Assembly (NCBI GenBank): GCA_017446775.1
Contig: JAFSQE010000022.1
Coordinates: 1 to 64,000, forward strand
Direction: 5' to 3'
Source of the DNA: Bacteroidales bacterium
GTDB lineage: Bacteria > Bacteroidota > Bacteroidia > Bacteroidales > UBA932
DNA length: 64,000 bases
Shown here: piece by piece, positions 26,110 through 34,988 of the stretch
Layout: each line of letters begins with the position of its first letter
How positions within the stretch are numbered: the stretch's first letter is position 1
The notes under the pieces: generated by a model
Told to the model about the DNA's origin: nothing
The model's database searches: none
Seen by the model: only the letters and a program-made list of their open reading frames with translations
Position numbers and translations under genes: made by a program

Positions 26110-27173
26110 TAAGATTGCACAGCGGTTGAAGACGTTGGGGAGGTATCTTTGACATACCTGCCAAATTGCAACAGATAGAGACTCTGCACGCCACAACTCT
26201 CGCGGCGGGCTTCTGGGATGACCCGTCCCAGGCAGAGAAGACCCTGAAAAAGATTTCTGCCATTAAATTCTGGACCGACGGCTATGCCGATGCACAGACG
26301 CAGCTTGCCGACCTGGGCGTGCTGATGGAGTTCGGCGAAGATGCGGCCCCCGACGCCGATGCTGCCTATGAGCAGCTGGTGGCCAGGGTAGAGGAGCTGG
26401 AGATGCGCAATATGCTAAGTGCAGAAGGCGACAATCTGGGAGCGATTCTGAAGATAAACAGCGGCGCCGGAGGCACTGAATCCAACGACTGGAGCGCGAT
26501 GCTTATGCGGATGTATATCCGCTGGGCAGAGCGTTGCGGCTACAAGGTCTCCGTGGCGGATGTGCTGGAGGGAGAAGAGGCCGGCATAAAGAGTGTAACC
26601 CTGGAGATAGAGGGCGACTATGCCTACGGCTATCTCAAAGGGGAGAGCGGTGTGCACCGTCTGGTGCGCATGTCCCCCTTCAATGCCCAGGGCAAACGGC
26701 AGACATCGTTCTCTTCTGTATTCGTATATCCTCTGGTAGATGATACCATAGAGATAGAGATCAATCCCGCCGACCTGGAGTGGGATACCTACCGCAGCAG
26801 CGGAGCCGGCGGGCAGAATGTGAATAAGGTTGAAACAGGTGTGCGGGTGCGCCATATCCCCACCGGCATAGTGGTGGAGAATACCGAAACCCGTTCGCAG
26901 CTGGACAACCGCCAGAATGCGCTGCGCATCCTCAAGAGTCACCTGTACGATCTGGAACTGCAGAAGCGGCGCGAGAAACAGGCGGAGCTCGAGGGGCAGA
27001 AGCGGCGCATAGAGTGGGGGAGCCAGATACGCAACTACACCCTGCAGCCGTTCCGCCTGGTGAAAGATCTGCGCACCGGCCACGAGACCAGCGACACTAC
27101 CGGCGTGCTGGACGGCGACCTGAACGAGTTCATGAAACTCTACCTTATGCAAAACGGAAATAGTAACAATTAA
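26087..27173 (+). CDS. prfB: Peptide chain release factor 2 (programmed +1 frameshift)
   Basis: The 361-residue RF2 is encoded as two parts. Codons 1-21 run from 26087 to 26149 and end at an in-frame UGA (26150-26152). Reading resumes one base on at GAC (26151) and continues to 27173. The catalytic GGQ is at about 241-243 in SSGAGGQNVNK. RF2 terminates at UGA and UAA, so low RF2 favours the frameshift and makes more RF2. The start overlaps recX by 23 nt. Confidence 0.95.
26137..26153 (+). promoter_or_regulatory. prfB: prfB programmed frameshift signal
   Basis: GGGGAGG, a Shine-Dalgarno-like stretch, lies directly before TAT CTT TGA C, the classical RF2 slip site. tRNA-Leu shifts from CUU to UUU and the next codon read is GAC. 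The spacing matches known bacterial prfB signals. Confidence 0.93.
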
Positions 27174-27182
27174 ATATCAACC

Positions 27183-28796
27183 ATGGATTATTTTTACGCA
27201 CCAATGTTTCAGCTCGGTAAGGATACTACCGAGTATTATTGCCTTACGAAAGAGGGGGTAAGCGTATCGGAATTTGAAGGCCATCCCATCCTCAAGGTGG
27301 CTCCTGAGGCACTCACGGCGCTCGCGAATGCAGCGTTCCGCGACGTAAACTTTCTGCTGCGCCGCAGCCACAACGCAAAGGTGGCGGCCATTCTCAACGA
27401 CCCCGAGGCGAGCGAGAACGACAAGTATGTGGCACTCACCATGCTGCGCAACGCAGAGGTGGCATGCAAGGGGCAGCTCCCTTTCTGCCAGGATACCGGC
27501 ACCGCCATCATCCACGGCGAGAAAGGGCAGCAGGTGTGGACCGGTTTCAGCGACGAGGAGGCTCTCTCCAAAGGTGTGTACAAAACCTATACAGAAGAGA
27601 ATCTGCGCTACAGCCAGAATGCTCCGCTTAATATGTACGACGAGGTCAATACCAAATGCAATCTCCCGGCTCAGATAGATATCGAGGCATGCGAAGGGAT
27701 GGAATACAGGTTCCTCTGCGTGGTCAAGGGAGGCGGCAGCGCCAACAAGACATATCTCTATCAGGAGACCAAGGCACGCATACAGAACCCCGGCACGCTG
27801 GTGCCCTTCCTTACAGAGAAGATGCGCACCCTGGGTACCGCAGCCTGCCCGCCATACCACATCGCATTCGTGATAGGCGGTACCTCGGCAGAGAAGAACC
27901 TGCTCACGGTGAAGCTCGCATCGACCCATTTCTACGACTCCCTGCCCACCAGCGGGGATGCATCGGGCCGCGCATTCCGTGACGTCGAACTGGAGAAACA
28001 GCTGTTGGAGCAGGCCCGCAAGATAGGGCTCGGCGCACAGTTCGGCGGCGTTGCATTCGCCCACGACATCCGCGTGATCCGTCTGCCGCGCCACGGCGCA
28101 AGCTGCCCCATCGGACTGGGCGTGAGCTGCTCTGCAGACCGAAACATCAAGGCCAAGATAAATGCCGACGGCGTCTGGATCGAGAAGATGGACGACAACC
28201 CAGGCGAACTGATTCCGGAAGAACTGCGCAAGGCAGGTGAAGGGAATGCCGTCCGCATAGACCTCAACCAGCCCATGAAGGATATCTGCGCAACCCTTTC
28301 AAAATATCCCGTGGCTACCCGCGTGAGCCTTAACGGTACCATAATCGTTGCCCGCGACATAGCCCATGCCAAGCTGAAAGCCCGCCTGGATGCAGGTGAA
28401 GATCTGCCGGCATACTTCAAAGACCATCCGATTCTGTACGCCGGTCCCGCAAAGACCCCGAAGGGGATGCCGTGCGGCTCTATGGGCCCCACCACGGCCA
28501 ACCGCATGGACCCGTACGTAGATGAATTCCAGGATCACGGCGGCTCTATGGTGATGATTGCCAAGGGCAACCGCACCAAGGTGGTTACCGATGCCTGCCA
28601 CAGGCACGGCGGCTTTTATCTGGGCAGCATCGGCGGCCCCGCAGCTGTGCTTAGCATGAACAATATCAAGAGCATAGAGTGCGTAGAATACCCCGAACTG
28701 GGCATGGAGGCAATCTGGCGCGTCCAGGTCGAGGACTTCCCCGCATTCATACTCGTAGACGACAAGGGCAACGACTTTTTTGCCGGTAAACTGTAA
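27183..28796 (+). CDS. Class I fumarate hydratase (iron-sulfur)
   Basis: A 537-residue fused alpha/beta class I fumarase converting fumarate and malate. The N-terminal half holds [14 protein letters not shown] and [15 protein letters not shown], with cysteines for an oxygen-sensitive 4Fe-4S cluster. The C-terminal half is the beta-type domain ([26 protein letters not shown]). In anaerobic Bacteroidota it serves the reductive branch to succinate. It lies 9 nt after prfB. Confidence 0.95.
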   Translation: MDYFYAPMFQLGKDTTEYYCLTKEGVSVSEFEGHPILKVAPEALTALANAAFRDVNFLLRRSHNAKVAAILNDPEASENDKYVALTMLRNAEVACKGQLPFCQDTGTAIIHGEKGQQVWTGFSDEEALSKGVYKTYTEENLRYSQNAPLNMYDEVNTKCNLPAQIDIEACEGMEYRFLCVVKGGGSANKTYLYQETKARIQNPGTLVPFLTEKMRTLGTAACPPYHIAFVIGGTSAEKNLLTVKLASTHFYDSLPTSGDASGRAFRDVELEKQLLEQARKIGLGAQFGGVAFAHDIRVIRLPRHGASCPIGLGVSCSADRNIKAKINADGVWIEKMDDNPGELIPEELRKAGEGNAVRIDLNQPMKDICATLSKYPVATRVSLNGTIIVARDIAHAKLKARLDAGEDLPAYFKDHPILYAGPAKTPKGMPCGSMGPTTANRMDPYVDEFQDHGGSMVMIAKGNRTKVVTDACHRHGGFYLGSIGGPAAVLSMNNIKSIECVEYPELGMEAIWRVQVEDFPAFILVDDKGNDFFAGKL

Positions 28797-28801
28797 CCCT
28801 T

Positions 28802-29707
28802 ATGCTCGAGTGTAGGAATATTACCAAACGGTTCGGCGATTTTGCAGCGCTCGACAACGTCTCGCTGCAGATTCCCGACGGCCAGATATTCGGCCTGCTG
28901 GGCCCCAACGGAGCCGGCAAGACAACCCTTATCAGGATCATCAACCGCATCACCATCCCCACCGACGGACGGGTTTACTTCGACGGCAAGGTGGTGGACG
29001 ATGAGTTTGTGCGCAAGATCGGTTACCTGCCGGAGGAGCGCGGACTCTACAAAAAGATGAAGGTTGGGGAGCAGATGATGTATCTGGCCCGACTCAAGGG
29101 GCTGAGCAAGGCCCAGGCAGAGGAGCAGCTTCGAAAATGGTTTGTAAAGTTCAAGATCCAGAGCTGGTGGAATAAAAAGGTAGAGGAACTCTCCAAGGGC
29201 ATGGCCCAGAAGGTGCAGTTCATATCCACCGTGGTGCACAAGCCCAAACTCCTGATCCTGGACGAACCGTTCTCCGGTTTCGACCCGGTCAACGCCCAGC
29301 TTATCCGCAACGAGATTCTCCAGCTCAAGGATCAGGGTACCACCATAATCCTCTCCACCCACAACATGGAGTCGGTAGAGGAGCTGTGCGACAACATCGC
29401 CCTTATCAACAAGTCGCATCTGGTTGTAACGGGCGCTACCGACGACGTGCGGGCGCGCTACGGTTCAAATCAGATAGAACTGCTCTACAACGGGCTCCTG
29501 CCAGAGTCAGGCAGCGTCTTTAGCGTGGCGCATCAGGAACAGCTGCGCGACTGCAACCGTGCGGTGCTTGACATCGCCGACGGACGTTCGATGCGTGACG
29601 CGCTTGCGGCGCTGGCTGCAATCGACCTGGAGATCGTCTCCGTAAGGAAGATGGTGCCCCGCATGAACGACATCTTTATCAAACTTGTTAGCGAAGCACA
29701 GAAATGA
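28802..29707 (+). CDS. ABC transporter ATP-binding protein (NatA-like)
   Basis: A 301-residue ATPase with Walker A GPNGAGKTT (34-42), signature ELSKGMAQKVQF near 131 and Walker B LLILDEPFSG near 151. The C-terminal 70 residues resemble the DUF4162 tail of NatA-type exporters. It overlaps the permease gene by 4 nt and forms the nucleotide-binding half of the pair. Substrate is unknown. Confidence 0.92.
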   Translation: MLECRNITKRFGDFAALDNVSLQIPDGQIFGLLGPNGAGKTTLIRIINRITIPTDGRVYFDGKVVDDEFVRKIGYLPEERGLYKKMKVGEQMMYLARLKGLSKAQAEEQLRKWFVKFKIQSWWNKKVEELSKGMAQKVQFISTVVHKPKLLILDEPFSGFDPVNAQLIRNEILQLKDQGTTIILSTHNMESVEELCDNIALINKSHLVVTGATDDVRARYGSNQIELLYNGLLPESGSVFSVAHQEQLRDCNRAVLDIADGRSMRDALAALAAIDLEIVSVRKMVPRMNDIFIKLVSEAQK

Positions 29708-31074
29708 AAATCAGTAATATAGGCCTTATAATAGGCCGCGAATATTCTACCAGGGTAAAGAAAAAATCGTTTATCCTGCTCACCATACTCACTCCGCTGC
29801 TGATGGCGGCACTGATGTTCATCCCTGTGGTGATAGCGCTCTATTCGGGAGAAGACAAGCAGGTGATATCGATTGTAGACAACACCGGCCTGCTGGAAGG
29901 TTATTTTGAGAGCAACGGTAAGACAGAGTATAAATTCCTCCCCGTGGAAACCACGCAGGAGAGTCTTAAACAGACTTTCGAGACATACAATTCGTCTACC
30001 CTGATATATGTCTCGGCCCTGGATGCAGAGGGCAACGCCTCCGTCACCGCATATTCCAGGGAGCCCCTGGGCATGGAGACCAAGATGGCGATAGAGGGCA
30101 AGATAGGCAATGCCCTGCGCGATAGAAAGTTGCGCGAGCTTGACATACAGAACTTTGACGAGATTATGGACAAGGTCCGCAGCGAAGTCAAAATCGATGC
30201 CTACACCCTGACCAACGAGGGCAAGGAGAAGAAGGACACGGTGGAGATATACATGATTATCGCCTATGTCCTGAGCTTTCTGATTTACATGTTCGTGGCG
30301 GTGTTCGGTTCTATGGTCATGCGGGGTGTGATAGAGGAGAAGACCAACCGCATAGTCGAGGTCATCGTATCCAGCGTGTCGTCGTTCGAGCTTATGATGG
30401 GCAAGCTGTTAGGGGTGGCTCTGGTCGCCCTTACGCAGTTCGCAATCTGGATGATCCTTATCGGGGCGGTGATATTCGGCCTGCAGGGGGTTGTCACCAG
30501 TCAGATGGCCGATAAGATGGCAGATGTGACCGCAACCATGTCAGATGCCACCACCGCAATCCAGGAGACATCTGTCGGGATCCATCCAACAGCCGACATG
30601 GGGAGTCTGGGCGAGATTTCGTCTGTGCTGGAACAGGTATCGCAGATCAACTTCCCCCAGATACTGCTCTGCTTCTTGATCTATTTCGTGCTGGGGTATC
30701 TGCTCTACGCGGCGATGTTCGCGGCGGTAGGGTCGGCCGTGGATAACGAGGCCGACACCAACCAGCTGAGCCTGCCCATCACCATACCGCTGATGATAGG
30801 CCTGTTTATCATGCTCCACACCTTCCAGCACCCCTCCAGCCAGCTGAGCATCTGGGCATCGATGATACCGTTCACCTCGCCCATGGTGATGCTGGCCCGC
30901 ATTCCGTTCGGGGTGGTTCCGGCATGGCAGCTGATACTCTCTGTGGTGCTGCTCATCGCGACCTTTGTCACCATCGCCTGGGCATCGGCCAAGATATACA
31001 AGGTCGGAATCCTGACCTACGGCAAGAAAGCCACCTTCAAAGATTTGTTCAAATGGTTAAAATACAAGGACTGA
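29704..31074 (+). CDS. ABC-2 type transporter permease (NatB-like)
   Basis: A 456-residue inner-membrane protein with one N-terminal helix (about 23-45), a large extracytoplasmic loop, and five or six C-terminal helices. The segment GVIEEKTNRIVEVIVSSVSS is typical of ABC-2 permeases. It pairs with the preceding ATPase and may export sodium, a lipid or an antibiotic-like compound. Confidence 0.9.
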   Translation: MKISNIGLIIGREYSTRVKKKSFILLTILTPLLMAALMFIPVVIALYSGEDKQVISIVDNTGLLEGYFESNGKTEYKFLPVETTQESLKQTFETYNSSTLIYVSALDAEGNASVTAYSREPLGMETKMAIEGKIGNALRDRKLRELDIQNFDEIMDKVRSEVKIDAYTLTNEGKEKKDTVEIYMIIAYVLSFLIYMFVAVFGSMVMRGVIEEKTNRIVEVIVSSVSSFELMMGKLLGVALVALTQFAIWMILIGAVIFGLQGVVTSQMADKMADVTATMSDATTAIQETSVGIHPTADMGSLGEISSVLEQVSQINFPQILLCFLIYFVLGYLLYAAMFAAVGSAVDNEADTNQLSLPITIPLMIGLFIMLHTFQHPSSQLSIWASMIPFTSPMVMLARIPFGVVPAWQLILSVVLLIATFVTIAWASAKIYKVGILTYGKKATFKDLFKWLKYKD

Positions 31075-31075
31075 A

Positions 31076-31828
31076 ATGAAAAAGATTCTCTTCGCCGCCG
31101 CAATTGCCATGTTGCTTTGCAGTTGCGGCCCCAAGGGCTACACCAGCTACTCCTGGGAATATCACAAGCTGGATTCGCGCTACGACCGCGACGGGGGCAA
31201 TCCCGTGCAGGACGCCATCGCCAAGTACGATTCGCTTATGGCGCCGCTGCAGCAGATTGTGTGCTACAGCAACGATGTGTACTCCAAGTACGCACCCGAA
31301 AGCCCGCTTAGCAACTATGCGGTGGATGCGCTGCGCAGCTTTGCAGAAAAGTACACCAAAGAAAAGATCGATATGGCGCTGCTCAACCTGGGCGGCATCC
31401 GCACCGACCTTCCGAAGGGGGCCGTGCGGGTATATGACATCGTTTCCATCTTCCCGTTCAACAACTATCTCTCCATCCTGGAAGTAGAGGGAACATCTTT
31501 GCAGAGGATTTTTGACAATATGGCCAGCCGTAACAGGGTGGAGGCGCTCTCCGGAGTCCGTATGAAGATAGAGGGCGACCGTGTGGCGGAGTGTACCGTG
31601 GGCGGCAAGAAGTTTGACCCGGGACGCACCTACAAGGTCGCTACCATAGATTTTCTGGTGACCGGCGGCGACGGCATCGAGTGGGGGGACGGTATCCTGA
31701 TGCGAGGCGATACCGGCATCCTGCTAAGGGATGTGATAATCTCAGAGATGAAAGAGTTAATGGAGGCCGGCAAGACTCTGGAGGCGAAAACGGACGGCCG
31801 CGTGGTAGTAATCAATTCAAACAGATAG
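31076..31828 (+). CDS. 5'-nucleotidase C-terminal domain lipoprotein
   Basis: A 250-residue lipoprotein (lipobox LLCSCG) containing only the substrate-binding C-terminal domain of UshA-type 5'-nucleotidases: NLGGIRTDLPKG, IFPFNNYLSILEV and DFLVTGGDG. The metal-binding half is encoded by the next gene, 4 nt downstream. Together they could rebuild one enzyme in the periplasm. Confidence 0.88.
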   Translation: MKKILFAAAIAMLLCSCGPKGYTSYSWEYHKLDSRYDRDGGNPVQDAIAKYDSLMAPLQQIVCYSNDVYSKYAPESPLSNYAVDALRSFAEKYTKEKIDMALLNLGGIRTDLPKGAVRVYDIVSIFPFNNYLSILEVEGTSLQRIFDNMASRNRVEALSGVRMKIEGDRVAECTVGGKKFDPGRTYKVATIDFLVTGGDGIEWGDGILMRGDTGILLRDVIISEMKELMEAGKTLEAKTDGRVVVINSNR

Positions 31829-31832
31829 CAGT

Positions 31833-32660
31833 ATGAAGCGCATAATTATTTCCGTAATGATGATGGCGGCCGTGGCGCTGCCCCTGAGTGCACAGAAGCT
31901 GGTGGTGCTTCATACCAACGACACCCACAGCCAGATAGAAACCATCCGCACCGGAACCAATGCCGATTGCGGTGGCGTAGAACGCCGTTATAACTTTATA
32001 GACAGTGTCCGTGCAGAATACGGTGCCGGCAAGGTGCTGTTGCTGGATGCGGGCGACTACAACCAGGGTACCCCCTACTTTAATGTAGGCAAGGGCGATC
32101 TGGAGCGCGACCTGGTGAACCTGCTGGGGTACGATGCGTTGACCTTCGGCAACCATGAGTTTGACAATGGCATGCAGGAACTCGCCCGCAGGCTCTCCGG
32201 TGCCAAATACCCGACGGTGTGCTGCAACTACGATTTTACGGGCACACCTCTCGAGAAGTATGTAAAGCCGTATGTGATTATCCGCCGCGGCGGTTTCAAG
32301 ATAGGTATTATCGGCGCTACGGTGCGGCTGCGCGGAGTGGTAGCTGCCCAGAACATAGAGGGAATGGAGCCGATCAATACGCTCGAGGCGATAAACCGGT
32401 GGGCAGAGATTCTCAAAGAGCAGAAGAAATGCGACCTGGTGATACTGCTCTCTCACCTGGGGCTTGAAGATGGCACCATGGAGGACCCCTCCGACCAGAT
32501 TGTGGCAGCCAACACCAGCAACATCGATTTCATTGTCGGCGGCCATAGCCACACATTTCTGGAGGAACCCATACTGATAGAGAACCCGGACGGAATAATT
32601 GTCCCCATAGTACAGGCCGGTTGCAAAGGTATTGAAATAGGGGAACTTAAGATATATTAG
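31833..32660 (+). CDS. 5'-nucleotidase-type metallophosphatase (UshA N-terminal domain)
   Basis: A 275-residue periplasmic metallophosphoesterase with signal peptide (ending LSAQ). The dinuclear metal site is complete: HTNDTHSQIE, LDAGDYNQG, GNHEFDNG and GGHSHTFLEE. It lacks the C-terminal domain of UshA, which is the product of the gene before it. It ends the plus-strand run that began at rlmN. Confidence 0.9.
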   Translation: MKRIIISVMMMAAVALPLSAQKLVVLHTNDTHSQIETIRTGTNADCGGVERRYNFIDSVRAEYGAGKVLLLDAGDYNQGTPYFNVGKGDLERDLVNLLGYDALTFGNHEFDNGMQELARRLSGAKYPTVCCNYDFTGTPLEKYVKPYVIIRRGGFKIGIIGATVRLRGVVAAQNIEGMEPINTLEAINRWAEILKEQKKCDLVILLSHLGLEDGTMEDPSDQIVAANTSNIDFIVGGHSHTFLEEPILIENPDGIIVPIVQAGCKGIEIGELKIY

Positions 32661-32676
32661 AATCCCGATTTTTTCT

Positions 32677-32684
32677 TAAATTTG
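32677..32684 (+). promoter_or_regulatory. -7 box of the CXXX-repeat operon
   Basis: TAAATTTG ends 4 nt before the ATG at 32689, so transcripts may be leaderless. It suggests that the five genes 32689-37330 are expressed separately from the 5'-nucleotidase pair. A convincing -33 TTTG is not seen. Confidence 0.5.
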
Positions 32685-32688
32685 CGAT

Positions 32689-34218
32689 ATGCGCGCCCGC
32701 TGCCTGCTCATATTGATGCTGACTCTGGTCTGCTGTACGCCCGAGCTTATCCCGCCACAGGTGGAGATTAGCAATGCGACAAATGTGACCGAAACCAGCG
32801 CCATGCTAAGCGGTTCGATAATCTCGCCGGGGAATTCGTACGTCACCTACAGGGCATTCTACTGGGGGACGGATCCAAACCTGGATGTGTATGATGTGCT
32901 GGATGCCGGCAATGGCCCCAATGCTTTCAAATGCACGCTTTACGGTTTGGTGCCGGGCACGACATATTACTTCAGGGCGGTGGTTGCAAACAGCGCCGGA
33001 ACAGCCGAGAGCCGGACTCTCTCCTTTACCACCATCCCCTTTCCCGAGGGGGTGCCCACCGTTGCATGGATAGGCGACCCCCACGATATCGGCGAACACA
33101 GCGCAAGTTTCTCTGCCGATATAATCTCCGACGGGAACCTCCAGGTTTCAGAGTGCGGTTTTTGCTGGACAGAGTCCGAGACCGGTGTCCCTGTCATAGG
33201 GGACGATGCCACCGTGGTTATGTCTGCCGAGGGGCTGGGGGCGTTTGAAAAGAGTGTCGTCACCCTTAAAGGCGCCACAAGCTACAGAGTACGTGCGTGG
33301 GCTTCCAACCAGGCTGGAATCGGGTATTCGCAAGTGCGTACATTCACCACCCTCGACCCGGCCAGGATCAGGGATACTGACATCCAGGGCTTTATCGATG
33401 CACCTGTGAGCGATGTGGCCCGTTACAGGATTACCGCGCACGTGTATTGGGTATTCGACTACTCAAACATGTACGTGACGGATGACGCTAACAATGTGTT
33501 GTATGTCTGGGGGATGTCCTCAAGTGCAGCGGAGTTTGCCGACCTGGGAATCAGGCAGGGGGACACGGTGACGCTTGTGGGCTACCGGCAGCAGGCCAGC
33601 GACACTCCCATTCTGGAATGTGATATAGTCGAGAATGTTTATAGGCTGACAATCAAGGATTTTCTCGGGAAGTGGGATGCGGCCGGCGTCCATAGATCGG
33701 ATACGGACGTCTCCGTCAAGTGGACCGGAATCGAGGCTAAAGAGAACAATGGCTCGGACGATAAAGACCGGCACTTCTATTTCATTGGTTTGATGCCGTC
33801 ATACACTACCGACCCCGATGCGGGTAAGGGCGACACGTACTGCAATGTAGAAGCTTATTACGACAGCGAGTCAGGGTGTGTGGCGCTGCTTGGCGGCTAT
33901 GCCGCTCCTAACCACCGGATTACATGGCGATATCTGTCAGACCCCGACCAGTACTACCAGAGTGTTTTCTATCCTGTCAAGAAAGAGGGTAGCGACTGGG
34001 TTACATATACGGCTTCGCAATTTGCAGGTTATCCAGTTGAGGGTACAATAATGCTGGAGCCATTATGGGAGGATGGCCATCTTTGCCTGGTTCCTTACAC
34101 CGTATCCACTTATCAGGTTTTCGATCACTATTACGACGTTGCGGCCCAGACCCGCACAGACCGCATATTCCGCAAATCCAAGGTGATTTCTCTCACCTAT
34201 TTCGTCAAGGTAGACTGA
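32689..34218 (+). CDS. Lipoprotein with fibronectin-III-like repeats, first gene of CXXX-repeat operon
   Basis: A 509-residue lipoprotein with signal and lipobox LTLVCC (Cys16). Two fibronectin-III-like modules are visible at about 22-115 and 120-222; both carry the Bacteroidota pattern ETSAMLSGSI...TYYFRAVVANSAG. An OB-fold-like segment (about 225-320, with YVTDDANNVLYVWG and GDTVTLVGYRQQ) follows, and an unrecognised C-terminal region of about 185 residues. One base separates it from the Cys-rich precursor (TGATATG junction), so translation is coupled. A role as anchor or partner of the modified protein is inferred. Confidence 0.75.
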   Translation: MRARCLLILMLTLVCCTPELIPPQVEISNATNVTETSAMLSGSIISPGNSYVTYRAFYWGTDPNLDVYDVLDAGNGPNAFKCTLYGLVPGTTYYFRAVVANSAGTAESRTLSFTTIPFPEGVPTVAWIGDPHDIGEHSASFSADIISDGNLQVSECGFCWTESETGVPVIGDDATVVMSAEGLGAFEKSVVTLKGATSYRVRAWASNQAGIGYSQVRTFTTLDPARIRDTDIQGFIDAPVSDVARYRITAHVYWVFDYSNMYVTDDANNVLYVWGMSSSAAEFADLGIRQGDTVTLVGYRQQASDTPILECDIVENVYRLTIKDFLGKWDAAGVHRSDTDVSVKWTGIEAKENNGSDDKDRHFYFIGLMPSYTTDPDAGKGDTYCNVEAYYDSESGCVALLGGYAAPNHRITWRYLSDPDQYYQSVFYPVKKEGSDWVTYTASQFAGYPVEGTIMLEPLWEDGHLCLVPYTVSTYQVFDHYYDVAAQTRTDRIFRKSKVISLTYFVKVD

Positions 34219-34219
34219 T

Positions 34220-34987
34220 ATGAAAAAACGACCGGATAACAGAAACACTCTTTCGCGGCGCGACTTCTTCCAGAAGTTGTCTAAAGTGGTGCTTCCGTCA
34301 CTTGCCGTAATGGGCCTGGGGCCGATAGTCGAGGCATGCAACAAAGAAGATCTGATGGAACCGACCGGGTGCAAGGGAACCTGTGCCGGATCCTGCTTCG
34401 GTGACTGCTCAGCCTCCTGCGGCTCTTCATGTGCCGCATCGGCATCTTCTGCCTGCGGAACCGGTTGCACCGGGGGGTGCAAGAACGGCTGCGCCGGGGG
34501 GTGTGAGACATCCTGTATCGGCGGCTGCGGCGGGGATTGCACCGGAAGTTGTGTCGGCAGCTGTTCCGCCACGTGCGAGGGGAGCTGCAAGGGGGGCTGC
34601 GGAGATGCGTGCAGCAACAGTTGCACCGACACCTGTACCAACACCTGTTCAGAATCATGCACCGGGGGCTGCGGCAATTCATGTTCCGGGGGCTGCAGCG
34701 GCACCTGTTCCGGGGGCTGCGGCGGGGATGCAACCAATGTCTGCCAGTCGTGTACCAAGGCCTGCCGCAGGACCTGCGGAGTGGAGTGTGAGAATTCCTG
34801 CACCGGAACGTGTGAGTCAACCTGCGACAACTCTTGCGGATACTGTGACAATACTTGCAGGACGAGCAACGGCGGAACGCTTGATTGCTGGACATGTTCA
34901 GCAACATGCAGCCGGACATGCGGTACAAAATGTAACGGCGATTGTGTTACCAGTTGCAACAAGTATTGCATCGGTACAGTAAGCTGA
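34220..34987 (+). CDS. Cys-rich CXXX-repeat peptide precursor with Tat and lipoprotein signals
   Basis: A 255-residue protein with 49 Cys. From residue 51 to 175 every fourth residue is Cys, except Ala75 and Ala171 (30 of 32 sites). A second block continues at 178-206 in steps of four, then 209, 213 and 223-250, with the register slipped by 3-residue steps at 175/178, 206/209 and 223/226. Spacer residues are mostly Gly, Ser, Thr, Asn and Asp. The N-terminus has SRRDFFQK (twin arginine 13/14), a hydrophobic stretch and lipobox VEAC40, then NKED, which fits the surface-export signal of Bacteroidota lipoproteins. Radical SAM/SPASM genes follow after one base. I read it as the substrate of those enzymes. 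Confidence 0.85.
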   Translation: MKKRPDNRNTLSRRDFFQKLSKVVLPSLAVMGLGPIVEACNKEDLMEPTGCKGTCAGSCFGDCSASCGSSCAASASSACGTGCTGGCKNGCAGGCETSCIGGCGGDCTGSCVGSCSATCEGSCKGGCGDACSNSCTDTCTNTCSESCTGGCGNSCSGGCSGTCSGGCGGDATNVCQSCTKACRRTCGVECENSCTGTCESTCDNSCGYCDNTCRTSNGGTLDCWTCSATCSRTCGTKCNGDCVTSCNKYCIGTVS

Positions 34988-34988
34988 T

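Noticed and set aside
34063..34971. Long Pro/Gln-rich reading frame opposite the Cys-rich gene
   Set aside because: It mirrors the Cys/Gly codons on the other strand, has no start context, and conflicts with two well-supported genes.
34370..34980. Short regular repeats in the DNA that look like a CRISPR array or minisatellite
   Set aside because: They are 12-bp codon-level repeats of a Cys-rich coding sequence with no constant repeat or spacer structure and a good reading frame throughout.
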